This document shows, piece by piece, positions 9,109 through 18,517 of a stretch of DNA of 64,000 nt (within the stretch, counting starts at the first letter, position 1; each line of letters starts with the position of its first letter). The stretch lies in the NCBI RefSeq assembly GCF_021919345.1, contig NZ_CP089293.1:3038001-3102000 (forward strand). The letters are read 5' to 3'. A program made the translations under genes and the position numbers. The notes beneath the pieces were generated by a model. The model saw only the letters and a list, made by a program, of their open reading frames with translations. It was not told the origin of the DNA and ran no database searches. The DNA is from Paenarthrobacter nicotinovorans (GTDB lineage Bacteria > Actinomycetota > Actinomycetes > Actinomycetales > Micrococcaceae).

Positions 9109-9722
9109 TTGGAGGCCTCCTCGTTCTTTGCCTTGTCAGCGACGAACGCCTCGAAAGCAGCCTTTGTGAAGACCACGTCGTCGGAGATGAGCACGTCGTA
9201 GGTGTTCAGCTGGTCTGCGTACAGAACGTGAACATCCTGGAGGTTGCGCACGGAAAGTGCAGCAACATCGTTGGCGCGCTCGATAACGACGAGCAGGTTC
9301 TTGCGCTCAGTGACAGAGCGCAGCGAAGCCAGTGCGTCCTTGGCGGACGGCTTGGTGCCGGCTACCAGTTCAGCGATGACGTGGATGCGTCCGTTGCGGG
9401 CGCGGTCAGACAGGGCGCCGCGGAGTGCAGCAGCCTTCATCTTCTTGGGGGTGCGCTGGCTGTAGTCACGAGGTGTCGGACCGTGGACAACGCCACCGCC
9501 GGTCATGTGAGGAGCACGGATGGAACCCTGACGGGCGCGGCCGGTGCCCTTCTGCTTGAACGGCTTGCGACCTGCACCGGAAACCTCGGCGCGGGTCTTC
9601 GTCTTGTGAGTACCCTGGCGAGCAGCAGCGAGCTGTGCGACGACGACCTGGTGCAGCAGCGGCACGTTGGTCTGGACGTCGAAGATCTCTGCAGGCAGGT
9701 CTACCTTGACAGTGCTAGTCAT
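9105..9722 (-). CDS. rplD: 50S ribosomal protein L4 (uL4)
   Basis: 205-residue uL4, which lines the exit tunnel with L22; in E. coli it also represses the S10 operon. The extended-loop motif [20 protein letters not shown] is the uL4 signature. It is 4 bases after rplC and overlaps rplW. Confidence 0.98.
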   Translation of the reverse strand: MTSTVKVDLPAEIFDVQTNVPLLHQVVVAQLAAARQGTHKTKTRAEVSGAGRKPFKQKGTGRARQGSIRAPHMTGGGVVHGPTPRDYSQRTPKKMKAAALRGALSDRARNGRIHVIAELVAGTKPSAKDALASLRSVTERKNLLVVIERANDVAALSVRNLQDVHVLYADQLNTYDVLISDDVVFTKAAFEAFVADKAKNEEASK

Positions 9723-9726
9723 TGAA

Positions 9727-10377
9727 CTAGGCTCCCTTCACGGCGGTGCGTACGAGTACGACCTGGCCGCGGGCACCGGGGACGGCACCCTTGATAAGGA
9801 GCAGCGACTTCTCAACGTCAACAGCGTGAACCGTGAGGTTCAGCGTGGTGTGACGCTCGGCGCCCATGCGGCCGGCCATTTTCAGGCCCTTGAAGACGCG
9901 GCTCGGGGTGGATGCGCCACCGATGGAGCCAGGCTTACGGTGGTTCTTGTGGGCACCGTGGGAAGCGCCAACGCCGTGGAAGCCGTGACGCTTCATAACA
10001 CCGGCGAAGCCCTTACCCTTGGAGGTGCCGACGACGTCGATCTTCTGGCCGGCTTCGAAGATCTCAACAGAGAGCTCCTGGCCCAGCTCGTAGGATGCGG
10101 CGTCTGCGGTACGCAGTTCGACGACGTGGCGGCGAGGGGTAACGCCAGCCTTTTCAAAGTGACCAGCCAGCGGCTTGGTGACCTTGCGGGGGTCGATCTG
10201 GCCGTAGCCGATCTGGACGGCGACATAGCCATCGACATCTGCGTTTCGCAGCTGCGTGATGACGTTGGAGTCAGCCTGGACGACAGTTACCGGGATGAGC
10301 TTGTTGTTCTCGTCCCAGACCTGGGTCATGCCGAGCTTCGTGCCCAGCAGGCCCTTTACGTTACGGGTTGCGGTCAT
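9727..10377 (-). CDS. rplC: 50S ribosomal protein L3 (uL3)
   Basis: 216-residue uL3, which initiates large-subunit assembly and reaches towards the peptidyl-transferase centre. The motif [20 protein letters not shown] and the start [16 protein letters not shown] are diagnostic. It is the second gene of the S10 operon. Confidence 0.98.
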   Translation of the reverse strand: MTATRNVKGLLGTKLGMTQVWDENNKLIPVTVVQADSNVITQLRNADVDGYVAVQIGYGQIDPRKVTKPLAGHFEKAGVTPRRHVVELRTADAASYELGQELSVEIFEAGQKIDVVGTSKGKGFAGVMKRHGFHGVGASHGAHKNHRKPGSIGGASTPSRVFKGLKMAGRMGAERHTTLNLTVHAVDVEKSLLLIKGAVPGARGQVVLVRTAVKGA

Positions 10378-10394
10378 AGTCTCTCAGCACCTCC

Positions 10395-10703
10395 CTAGAG
10401 CTTGATTTCGATGTTCACGTCTGCAGGCAGGTCGAGACGCATAAGCGAGTCAACGGCCTTCGGCGTGGGGTCGATGATGTCGATCAGACGCTTGTGAGTA
10501 CGCATTTCGAAGTGCTCACGGCTGTCCTTGTACTTGTGAGGAGAGCGAATAACGCAGTAAACGTTCTTCTCCGTGGGCAGCGGCACCGGGCCGACTACCG
10601 TTGCGCCTGCGCGCGTGACCGTCTCAACGATCTTCCGCGCTGAAACATCAATGACCTCGTGGTCATATGACTTCAGCCGGATGCGGATTTTTTGTCCCGC
10701 CAT
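10395..10703 (-). CDS. rpsJ: 30S ribosomal protein S10 (uS10)
   Basis: 102-residue uS10, a ribosomal head protein that in many bacteria also pairs with NusB in antitermination. [20 protein letters not shown] and [20 protein letters not shown] are signature sequences. It is the first gene of the S10 operon, which runs down to rpsQ with gaps of 39 bases or less. Confidence 0.98.
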
Positions 10704-11086
10704 GTCGCCTGACTCTCTTTCAGCTAGTGCTGCTCTAGTTAGGGCTGCTCTGTTTACTTACCTGTTGATGTGGCCGCCGAGGCGTTTGAGGTTTTACCAC
10801 CACACGCCGCACAAGCTGAATCCGGATATTCCCGGGTTCCTCAACCTGCCGGCGCACCGACCCCCGCGGTCGGGCGTGTCGCGATTTCCACGCAGACTCG
10901 ACCGCATTCCATGGGGTTCAGGGTTATGTTTGGGCTTCAACCTGGACCCTGACACCCGGCATTATCCGGATCGGGACACGAAGAAGCGCTTGAACAACTC
11001 ATCCAGTATGGCGGAAATCCGGAGCAAAGGCCAATCGGCCCGCATTGGGCATTGCCCGGCCCCCGCCAACTGGGGATGATGGTGGC
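10704..11086. other. Divergent intergenic region, S10 operon and GH1 gene
   Basis: This 383-base region separates rpsJ (minus) from the GH1 gene (plus) and should hold both promoters and the S10 leader. No strong -35/-10 pair stands out. A TAAAAC box on the minus strand near 10792-10797 is the best but weak S10 candidate. Small dyads occur at 10857-10873 (CCGACC/GGTCGG) and 10918-10952 (TCAGGGT/ACCCTGA). No open frame here looks coding. Confidence 0.4.
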
Positions 11087-12520
11087 ATGTCCGTCCAGGA
11101 TTCAGGCTCAGTGGAAGATCTCGCTGCACGCCTGCGGCCAGGTTTCACGTTGGGGGTAGCGGCGGCCGCCTTCCAGATTGAGGGTTCCCTCACGGCTGAT
11201 GGACGCGGCCCGTCCGGATGGGACGCTTTCGCGGAAAAGCCAGGAGCAATCGTCGACGGCGGCTCCCCCACCGTGGCGTGCGACCATTACAACCGCGCGG
11301 ATGAAGACATAGCCCTGATGCAGGAGCTGGGCGTCGATTCCTACCGTTTGTCATTGTCATGGCCGAGGATCCAACCCGACGGTCGGGGCGCGGTCAACCA
11401 GCGCGGCCTGGACTTCTACGACCGCTTGTTGGACAAGCTCCTGGCCGCCGGCATTTCACCCATGGTCACCCTGTACCACTGGGATACCCCGTTGGCCCTT
11501 GAGCATGAGGGCGGCTGGATGAACAGGGACACTGCCCAGAGGCTCGCCGAGTATGCCGCTGTGGCCGCGCGCCGGTTCGGCGACCGGGTGGACCACTGGG
11601 TCACAGTGAACGAGCCCGTTTCCGTTACCCTGCAGGGTTACGCATTGGGTGCGCACGCCCCGGGCCGCCAGCTCCTGTTCGACAGCCTGCCTGCAGCCCA
11701 TCATCAGCTGCTGGGCCATGGCCTGGCAGTCAAAGCACTCAGGGCAGAGGGGGCTAAGGGCAAGATCGGCCTGTCCAATATGCACTCCCCCGTGCGGCCG
11801 GCCAGCAACCGGCTCTCGGACCGTCTGATGGCTGAGGCCCTGGACCTGATACTGAACCGCATTTACGCCGACGCGGTCCTTCTTGGCCAATACCCCAAGC
11901 CTTCGCTTCCCCTGTGGCCTTGGTTCCGCTCACTGGGTCCCGTGCTCGACGGTGACCTCGAGACAATTAACCAGCCCTTGGATTTCTACGGCTTGAACTA
12001 CTACTACCCCATCAAGGTGGCTTCCGGGCGGGGGCCTGCCGAGATCCCTACCGGGCAGGCAGAAGAGATGGCCAACATCCCTTTCCACCTTGCCGCCTAC
12101 CAAGAGTACGAGACCACCGGCTTCGGCTGGCCCGAGGCCCCGGAACAACTCGCCACGGTTCTCAAGGAGATGAAGCAGCGGTACGGGGAGGCCCTGCCAC
12201 CAATTTTCATCACGGAGGGCGGCGCGAGTTTTCCGGAGCCCGCCCATGTCGACGGTCCTGTCCCGGACACCAACCGCATCGCGTATCTGGCTGAGCATCT
12301 GGGCCACGCCGTCACCGCGACGGGTCCCGGCGGCGCTGCGGAAGGCGTGGATCTGCGCGGTTATTACGTGTGGACGCTCCTGGACAACTTCGAGTGGGCA
12401 GCGGGCTACTCGCAGAGGTTCGGCCTGGTCCACGTGGACTTTGAAACCCTGGAACGGACCCCGAAGGAATCGTTCTACTGGCTCAGGGCGCTGGCTCGCG
12501 CGCGCAGCCGCAACGAGTAG
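11087..12520 (+). CDS. Glycoside hydrolase family 1 beta-glucosidase
   Basis: 477-residue GH1 enzyme, a cytosolic retaining glycosidase that splits beta-linked glucose or galactose from short sugars or aryl glycosides. Substrate cannot be told from sequence. The acid/base glutamate is E176 in WVTVNEP and the nucleophile is E377 in FITEGGAS; most relatives read TENG there. YHWDTPLALEHEGGW and LDNFEWAAGYSQRFGL are further family blocks. I chose the ATG at 11087 over an in-frame TTG at 11045 because the family starts shortly before FTLGVAAAAFQIEG. No transporter or regulator accompanies it. Confidence 0.92.
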   Translation: MSVQDSGSVEDLAARLRPGFTLGVAAAAFQIEGSLTADGRGPSGWDAFAEKPGAIVDGGSPTVACDHYNRADEDIALMQELGVDSYRLSLSWPRIQPDGRGAVNQRGLDFYDRLLDKLLAAGISPMVTLYHWDTPLALEHEGGWMNRDTAQRLAEYAAVAARRFGDRVDHWVTVNEPVSVTLQGYALGAHAPGRQLLFDSLPAAHHQLLGHGLAVKALRAEGAKGKIGLSNMHSPVRPASNRLSDRLMAEALDLILNRIYADAVLLGQYPKPSLPLWPWFRSLGPVLDGDLETINQPLDFYGLNYYYPIKVASGRGPAEIPTGQAEEMANIPFHLAAYQEYETTGFGWPEAPEQLATVLKEMKQRYGEALPPIFITEGGASFPEPAHVDGPVPDTNRIAYLAEHLGHAVTATGPGGAAEGVDLRGYYVWTLLDNFEWAAGYSQRFGLVHVDFETLERTPKESFYWLRALARARSRNE

Positions 12521-12528
12521 CGCAGCCG

Positions 12529-12554
12529 GGTTAAATCGCGAACGGTTAAATCGC
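12529..12554 (+). repeat. Short direct repeat after the GH1 gene
   Basis: The 11-mer GGTTAAATCGC occurs at 12529-12539 and 12544-12554, eight bases after the GH1 stop codon. Its role is unknown and it may be chance. Confidence 0.3.
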
Positions 12555-12606
12555 TATCGGGTTTGACCGCGGGCGCTGGTCAGGCAGCCGGCGTCACCGC
12601 CCGAAG

Positions 12607-12732
12607 CTACTGGTTCTTGTTGGCGCGCCGGATGCGCTTGGCACGCTCGATCTCTTGCCGGAAGTTCTTGCGCCCCCACAGCACCCCACCGCCGATGGCC
12701 GCTATCACTGCCAGGAAAATCAGGAATTCCAC
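12607..12732 (-). CDS. Small single-pass membrane protein (41 residues)
   Basis: The GTG start at 12732 has a GAGGAG box six bases upstream; the open frame continues further, but that part has no similar support. The product is one hydrophobic helix (FLIFLAVIAAIGGGVLWG) followed by a very basic cytosolic tail (RQEIERAKRIRRANKNQ). It lies 28 bases after the stop of the 1392-residue membrane protein on the same strand, so the two are probably co-transcribed. Function unknown. Confidence 0.65.
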   Translation of the reverse strand: MEFLIFLAVIAAIGGGVLWGRKNFRQEIERAKRIRRANKNQ

Positions 12733-12760
12733 ACCGTGCTCCTCTTCGTAGAATCCAACC

Positions 12761-15700
12761 CTATCGGACGCCACCATAGCCCCGCGAGGACGCCGTGTCA
12801 TCCGAACCATCGTCGGCGGCCGGGCCTTGGGGACCAGCGGGCGGCTTACGGTTCAAGCGCCACACCGCAAGCACAATGAGGCCCACGGCTACCAGGGCCA
12901 GCATTGCGAAGGCATAGGTGCGAAGCGCCCACATGATGCTCAGCACCACGCCGATGGCCCCCCAAGCCACCAGCAGGCGCTCGGCTACGACAAGTCCCAC
13001 GGCGAGCAGCACCACGTGTGCCACAAGTACATAGAGTTGCTGCCCGGAGCTTCCACCGAAGATGGTGCCCGCGGATGTCAGGGACAGGATCCCGGCTCCG
13101 ATGCACAGGCGCAGCAGGCCTTCCCCGCGCTGTCCCCTGATGTAGCGCAGTCCTGCCAAAACAGCAGCTGCCACGACGTACCACTGGGCAGTCCAGAACC
13201 AGTCGGGGCTGGCACCACCAACGAACAGCAAAGCCCGCTGCAGGGCAGCCACGGCTATCACCCCGGCAACTTCTCCGGCCAGCCATTTCCCTCGGGGAAC
13301 TTCAGCCACCACCACTGCGCCCGCAGCCAACACCACCACGAACGCTACCAAGGCTGTCTCGTCGTGGATCATACCCGCCACCGCCGCGGTCGCCAGGCCG
13401 GCGACCGCGGTGCCGGCCAGGGATCTCTGGCGCCATAGCTGACGGCGAATCGAAGGCGGGCCAAAGACCTTCGCCGCGTACAAGCCGGCTGCCGTACCTC
13501 CGGCGCCCAGGAGCCAGACGGCGTAGTGGGACCACACGTCCGACGGCAGGTTGCGGAGCAAGCCCTCGACGGCGGGTACCGCACCGAACAGGGCCGCTGG
13601 TGCGGCCGCAGCGTAGAGACGAGGCAGGCGTTCCACGTGGGAAGCAGCGAACAGGACGCCGGCCAGTGTCAGCACCGACAACCCGGTCAGGGCGTAGTCA
13701 ATGCGCAAGGTCAGCACGCCGCCGACGAGAACGAAGGCCAGCGACGACGCCAACCAGAACCAGCGCTCCGCCGCGATCAGGGTCGTCGAACCAGGCTTTT
13801 GGATCCGCGGCGGGAAGGCAATCCGGAAGACAACCAGGCAAGCAGCGAGTCCGAACAAGGCCACGGGCACCTGCGACCCATTCAAGAGCTTCTGGGCCAG
13901 CCACGTATAAGAAGGGAATCGAAGCGCCGGCCCCGAAACCAGTACCAGGACCCCGACAGCGGCGGCACCCAGGTATTGGGCTCCACGGAGCCCAAGGAAC
14001 CGCCAGGCGATAGCCACCGCTGCCGGGACGATGACCAAGCAGGCCATAACCACCCACCGGCCACCGCCGTCGTAATTCCCGGACGCCAAGTAGGCCAAAG
14101 GAAGCAACAGTTGCGCACCCAAGGCGGCCCACGTCGTCGGTTGTTGGAAGGCAACATCAACGTGGCGGTGACGCAGATACCAGGTCACAAGGTGCTGGAG
14201 CAGCAGAAGCAGGGCCAGCACGATGGTCACAGCAGCCGACGAGTCCGTAGCGTCCGCCACCACTACGGTGATGAGGGACGCCCCGAGAATCCGAAGCCCC
14301 AGCAGATAGGCGCCACGTATGCGGGAATCCCGGGCCAGGCCCATCATGACGGCGCTGCAGCCGGCAAAGACGCCCAGGAGGATCTCGACGTCGCGGACGT
14401 GCCCGAGCCGAAGCGGCAAAAGCAGTGCCAACGCTGCCGGAGCAAAAATCCAGGCGCCAGCGCGACCACGCAGGGCCACGGTGCACGCCGCCGCAGCGAA
14501 AGCGGTGGCGACGGCTGCCACCCCTGCTTGCCAACTGTCCCTGGGCAACCACCCTCCCGCTGCCACAGCAAACGACAATGCGGTGGTGGCTCCCGCCATG
14601 ACCGCGACAGTCACCGCTGCGTCCACCACGGAAGCCCGCGGGAACCTTTGCTGGAACCGGCCTGTCAGGGGGAATGCCAACTGCAATGCTGCAGCAACTG
14701 CTACGACAAGCGGAACGCCAGGGGTCTCCCCCGCGATCTGCACGTTCCACCCACCACGCAGCGCGTCCACATAGGCAGAGGCCATCAGCAAGGTTCCGGC
14801 AGCGCGTGCAAGCCACCAGTACCCTTGGCGAGGGTTTGCCGACCGGACCCGCAGCGCGGTAACGCCGAAGTATGCGGTTGTTACCAGGAGCACCAAGTTC
14901 GCCAATGTGAGTGATACAGCAGCGGCGGCTACGGCACCGGCAACGATGGCAGTGACGGGGGCCAGCACCTCCCCGACGGTTGGCGTCCACGTCTCCCGGC
15001 CGGTTCCGACGCCCTTTCCCGAGGGCAAAAGCAGCATTCCGGAGGCCAGCCCCGCGGCCAGGACCAAAAGAACCGCCACCGAAACACTCGGACGCCCCGC
15101 GGCGTGGTCAACGAAGGGCAGCAGCAGGAGCGTGGCCATCGCGACGCCCCCGAACACAGCTGCAGTCGCCTGCGGTGCCACAAGCCGGACACCGCGCCGC
15201 CACATTATTGCACTGCCAAGTTCCTGAACGGCCGCCGCAGCAATAAGCGCCAGCAGGGTGTAGGCAGCCCTTTCCTGGCTGTGCTCAAAGATGGCTGCCA
15301 CAGTGCTGGGGACGGCCGCAGTCAGTGCTATCCGGCCAGCCAGGACCAAGTGCTGACGGTTGGCTGCTGGTCGAAGCAAAGCGGTCAGAAGCCAGTAGGA
15401 ACCAGCCGCTGCCAAGAGCACGGCAACCGGCAGTGCCCCCAACAGGACTGCGAAGACGAGGCCGGTCCCCGCGACGGCAGCTGGCGCAAAAAGGACAACG
15501 GCGGCGGGCACCGGACCCCTGGCAAGCCTCCAACCCAACACCATGGAGGTCAGCATGCTCACGTACAGGGGCATCTGGACGGGGAGATCGAAGTTGCCGA
15601 AGCCCAGAGCCGCCGTCAGTACGGCAGCGGCCGCCAGTTGCAGGCCCCAGCACGACACCGCGTCATTCCATCGCAGGCGGGGAGCCAGCATGGCGCCACC

Positions 15701-16939
15701 GAACGCAACCCCCAGTGACTGGACGCCGAGGCAGAGCACCGCCGCCAGCAGCACTGCGCTGACGTCGGCTGTGGCATCCCAAACCAGACCCAGGAGGGAC
15801 AGGGTCAGCGCGGCCCTGGCCGCATAGAAGTGTTGAAGCCTGTACCGGGCTCGGGGCACCAGGACCATCACTGTGAAGTAGCAACCACACATCAGCATCA
15901 CCAGGGCATACTCACCGTGGGACAAAAGGTGCGGCGTGCAGGTTACTGCCAAGGCCACCAGCGGAACAACATAGGGGTGCAGCACCATCAGGGGGCGCAC
16001 ATATAGCGGAGGAATCCAACGTGGACGAAGCAACGCACCCAATGTCAGGACGATGGCAACACCGATGAGCGCAGTAAAATACCACACCAGCGCACCGCCA
16101 AGGATGGAGACTCCCGACCATGCGGTGGAGACAACGAAACTGATCGACAAGTAGGCCAGGATCTTGTTGTCCAGCTTGACGGCCGTATACGCATAGACCA
16201 CGGTCCCCAGCAAGGAGGTGGCCAGCCAGGCAGCGGGGCCGTTGTGCAGAACGAAGTTGTACATGGCAAGGCCGGTAACGGGAATGAGGGCGAGTCCGGT
16301 CCCTACGAAGGCCGTGGCCGCCGGCCGCAGTCGCGGGATCTTCGCATGGATAACCAATCCCGAGACGTAGAACAACGCCGTGATGAACCAGATCCCCGCG
16401 AAACGGAACAGTTCCGGAAGGCTGGTTCCTACAAACAGGGCCCCCGCGGCCACCAACAGGAGGCTGGCGACATAGAGGGTGATGTTGATGTTCTGTTGGT
16501 CGCGGCGGGCTTTCCTCGCCGCCACCTCTGCGGGCGACTCCCGCACCGGCGGTGGTCCCTGCACCGGTGGCGGCCCCTGCACCGGGGCTCCTGCCGTCTG
16601 GGCCGGCCGCTGATGTACGGGCGCTGGCCCTGCATATGAAGGCCGCCCGGGTGGGAACGGCACAGGGACGCGCTGGGGTGCAATAGTCCCCTGGCTCGTG
16701 GGCAGGACAGCGGCAGGCGCAGGCTGTGCCGGTGGATGTGCACTGCTCCCTTGGCGCTTGGCCTCGGCGTCACGCCAACCTGCCATATGTCCGGCCAGGT
16801 AGCCCGCCTGGTACTGGGCACTCGGCATCCCGGGGCGGGTGCCGTCGCGAAGCGCCGCCCGGCGCCCTTGGCTCCGGCCCAATGCATTGCCGACCACCCC
16901 GGCTATGGCAAGAAGCATCACGATCAGCAGGGCGTTCAT
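12761..16939 (-). CDS. Very large polytopic membrane protein of unknown function
   Basis: 1392-residue integral membrane protein. Residues 1-18 are a hydrophobic helix. Residues 60-135 are a Pro/Gln/Ala-rich cytosolic or surface linker with a PVQGPPPVQGPPPV repeat. From about residue 153 to 1365 the protein is an almost unbroken series of hydrophobic helices, roughly thirty or more, with short loops. I see no ATPase, transferase or channel motif. A GAGGAG box lies five bases before the ATG. It sits convergent with the GH1 gene and downstream of tuf. It resembles uncharacterised actinobacterial multi-TM proteins of the DUF2157-like kind, but I cannot assign it firmly. Confidence 0.85.
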   Translation of the reverse strand: MNALLIVMLLAIAGVVGNALGRSQGRRAALRDGTRPGMPSAQYQAGYLAGHMAGWRDAEAKRQGSSAHPPAQPAPAAVLPTSQGTIAPQRVPVPFPPGRPSYAGPAPVHQRPAQTAGAPVQGPPPVQGPPPVRESPAEVAARKARRDQQNINITLYVASLLLVAAGALFVGTSLPELFRFAGIWFITALFYVSGLVIHAKIPRLRPAATAFVGTGLALIPVTGLAMYNFVLHNGPAAWLATSLLGTVVYAYTAVKLDNKILAYLSISFVVSTAWSGVSILGGALVWYFTALIGVAIVLTLGALLRPRWIPPLYVRPLMVLHPYVVPLVALAVTCTPHLLSHGEYALVMLMCGCYFTVMVLVPRARYRLQHFYAARAALTLSLLGLVWDATADVSAVLLAAVLCLGVQSLGVAFGGAMLAPRLRWNDAVSCWGLQLAAAAVLTAALGFGNFDLPVQMPLYVSMLTSMVLGWRLARGPVPAAVVLFAPAAVAGTGLVFAVLLGALPVAVLLAAAGSYWLLTALLRPAANRQHLVLAGRIALTAAVPSTVAAIFEHSQERAAYTLLALIAAAAVQELGSAIMWRRGVRLVAPQATAAVFGGVAMATLLLLPFVDHAAGRPSVSVAVLLVLAAGLASGMLLLPSGKGVGTGRETWTPTVGEVLAPVTAIVAGAVAAAAVSLTLANLVLLVTTAYFGVTALRVRSANPRQGYWWLARAAGTLLMASAYVDALRGGWNVQIAGETPGVPLVVAVAAALQLAFPLTGRFQQRFPRASVVDAAVTVAVMAGATTALSFAVAAGGWLPRDSWQAGVAAVATAFAAAACTVALRGRAGAWIFAPAALALLLPLRLGHVRDVEILLGVFAGCSAVMMGLARDSRIRGAYLLGLRILGASLITVVVADATDSSAAVTIVLALLLLLQHLVTWYLRHRHVDVAFQQPTTWAALGAQLLLPLAYLASGNYDGGGRWVVMACLVIVPAAVAIAWRFLGLRGAQYLGAAAVGVLVLVSGPALRFPSYTWLAQKLLNGSQVPVALFGLAACLVVFRIAFPPRIQKPGSTTLIAAERWFWLASSLAFVLVGGVLTLRIDYALTGLSVLTLAGVLFAASHVERLPRLYAAAAPAALFGAVPAVEGLLRNLPSDVWSHYAVWLLGAGGTAAGLYAAKVFGPPSIRRQLWRQRSLAGTAVAGLATAAVAGMIHDETALVAFVVVLAAGAVVVAEVPRGKWLAGEVAGVIAVAALQRALLFVGGASPDWFWTAQWYVVAAAVLAGLRYIRGQRGEGLLRLCIGAGILSLTSAGTIFGGSSGQQLYVLVAHVVLLAVGLVVAERLLVAWGAIGVVLSIMWALRTYAFAMLALVAVGLIVLAVWRLNRKPPAGPQGPAADDGSDDTASSRGYGGVR

Positions 16940-17012
16940 TGCGACTCCTCGGTATCACTGGCATAGGGCGTCAACCAGTGTTTTATCCATTCGATAGATA
17001 AATAATAGCAAA

Positions 17013-17046
17013 GAAGAACCCCACCACAGAAGCGGTGGGGTTCTTC
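17013..17046 (-). terminator. Terminator after tuf
   Basis: A perfect 13-bp stem (17013-17025 with 17034-17046) with an 8-base loop is followed on the minus strand by a T-rich stretch (TTCTTTGCTATT). It lies about 50 bases after the tuf stop. Confidence 0.85.
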
Positions 17047-17095
17047 CGAGCAAACTACCGGCTGGGCCGGGAGATCACCGATCTACAAGCAGTGA

Positions 17096-18286
17096 CTACT
17101 TGATGATCTTGGTGACACGTCCCGAACCAACGGTGCGGCCGCCTTCGCGGATAGCGAAGCCGAGGCCCTCTTCCATAGCGATCGGCTGGATGAGCGCAAC
17201 GGTCATCTCAGTGTTGTCGCCAGGCATAACCATTTCCGTGCCTTCCGGCAGGGTGATAACGCCGGTTACGTCCGTGGTACGGAAGTAGAACTGCGGGCGG
17301 TAGTTGGAGTAGAACGGGTTGTGACGTCCGCCTTCGTCCTTGGAAAGGATGTAGACGTTTGCCTCGAAGTCGGTGTGCGGGGTGATGGAACCCGGCTTGA
17401 CGACAACCTGGCCACGCTCGACATCGTCGCGCTTGAGACCGCGGAGCAGGAGGCCACAGTTCTCGCCGGCCCATGCTTCGTCGAGCTGCTTGTGGAACAT
17501 CTCGATACCGGTAACCGTGGTCTTCTGGATCGGGCGGATGCCAACGATCTCGACCTCGGAGTTGATCGCGAGGGTTCCACGCTCGGCGCGGCCCGTAACA
17601 ACGGTTCCACGACCGGTGATCGTGAAGACGTCTTCGATCGGCATCAGGAACGGCTTGTCGCGGTCACGTACGGGGTCCGGAACGGACTCGTCGACAGCTG
17701 CCATCAGGTCCTGGACGGACTTGACCCAAACCGGGTCGCCTTCCAGAGCCTTGAGACCGGAAACGCGAACAACCGGAGCCTCATCGCCATCGAAGCCCTG
17801 CGAGCTCAGGAGCTCACGAACTTCCATTTCGACGAGGTCGAGGAGTTCTTCGTCATCAACCATGTCGGACTTGTTCAGTGCGACCAGCAGGTAGGGAACA
17901 CCAACCTGGCGGGCGAGCAGAACGTGCTCACGGGTCTGAGCCATCGGACCATCGGTTGCAGCAACCACGAGGATTGCGCCGTCCATCTGGGCAGCACCGG
18001 TGATCATGTTCTTGATGTAGTCAGCGTGACCGGGGGCGTCTACGTGTGCGTAGTGGCGCTTCTCGGTCTGGTACTCCACGTGGGAGATGTTGATGGTAAT
18101 ACCGCGCTGGCGCTCTTCCGGAGCGGAGTCGATCGACGCGAAGTCGCGCTGCTCGTTGAGATCCGGGTACTGGTCGTACAGCACCTTGGAAATGGCGGCA
18201 GTCAGCGTCGTCTTACCGTGGTCAACGTGACCAATGGTGCCGATGTTGACGTGCGGCTTAGTCCGCTCGAACTTTGCCTTTGCCAC
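17096..18286 (-). CDS. tuf: Elongation factor Tu
   Basis: 396-residue EF-Tu, the GTPase that brings aminoacyl-tRNA to the ribosome. The P-loop GHVDHGKT is at residues 19-26, followed by [13 protein letters not shown] and NKSDMVD, and then the two beta-barrel domains. Length is normal. It lies 231 bases after fusA, a gap large enough for its own promoter, while still being last in the rpsL-rpsG-fusA-tuf line. Confidence 0.99.
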   Translation of the reverse strand: MAKAKFERTKPHVNIGTIGHVDHGKTTLTAAISKVLYDQYPDLNEQRDFASIDSAPEERQRGITINISHVEYQTEKRHYAHVDAPGHADYIKNMITGAAQMDGAILVVAATDGPMAQTREHVLLARQVGVPYLLVALNKSDMVDDEELLDLVEMEVRELLSSQGFDGDEAPVVRVSGLKALEGDPVWVKSVQDLMAAVDESVPDPVRDRDKPFLMPIEDVFTITGRGTVVTGRAERGTLAINSEVEIVGIRPIQKTTVTGIEMFHKQLDEAWAGENCGLLLRGLKRDDVERGQVVVKPGSITPHTDFEANVYILSKDEGGRHNPFYSNYRPQFYFRTTDVTGVITLPEGTEMVMPGDNTEMTVALIQPIAMEEGLGFAIREGGRTVGSGRVTKIIK

Positions 18287-18517
18287 AGGTTCCTCCTAGA
18301 ACGATTTCAAGTGAAGTGCTCCTCGGCCGCGCTTTTCGCGGCAGAAACTTTAGCAAGTCTACTTGGGGGCTTGGTTTTGGTGAAATTGCAGATTCAGGAA
18401 CCAATGATAGTTCCTAGAGCCTGTTTGCGCAGGGGCCGGGCTGCGGCTCTCGCCACAGCCCCGCCTCAAGCGCTTAGATGCCTTCCCGATACCGGAATTG
18501 CATCCGTTACCGGGAGA
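18287..18517 (-). promoter_or_regulatory. fusA-tuf spacer with a hairpin
   Basis: This 231-base region has no gene. A 10-bp stem with one U-G pair (18438-18447 with 18452-18461, tetraloop) follows fusA but has no U run. A TAAAGT box on the minus strand near 18342-18347 could be a tuf -10 element; its -35 is poor. A separate tuf promoter is inferred from spacing. Confidence 0.35.

Noticed and set aside
13526..14914. 462-codon open frame antisense to the large membrane protein
   Set aside because: Composition (Gln/Arg/Gly-rich) is that of antisense of hydrophobic codons.
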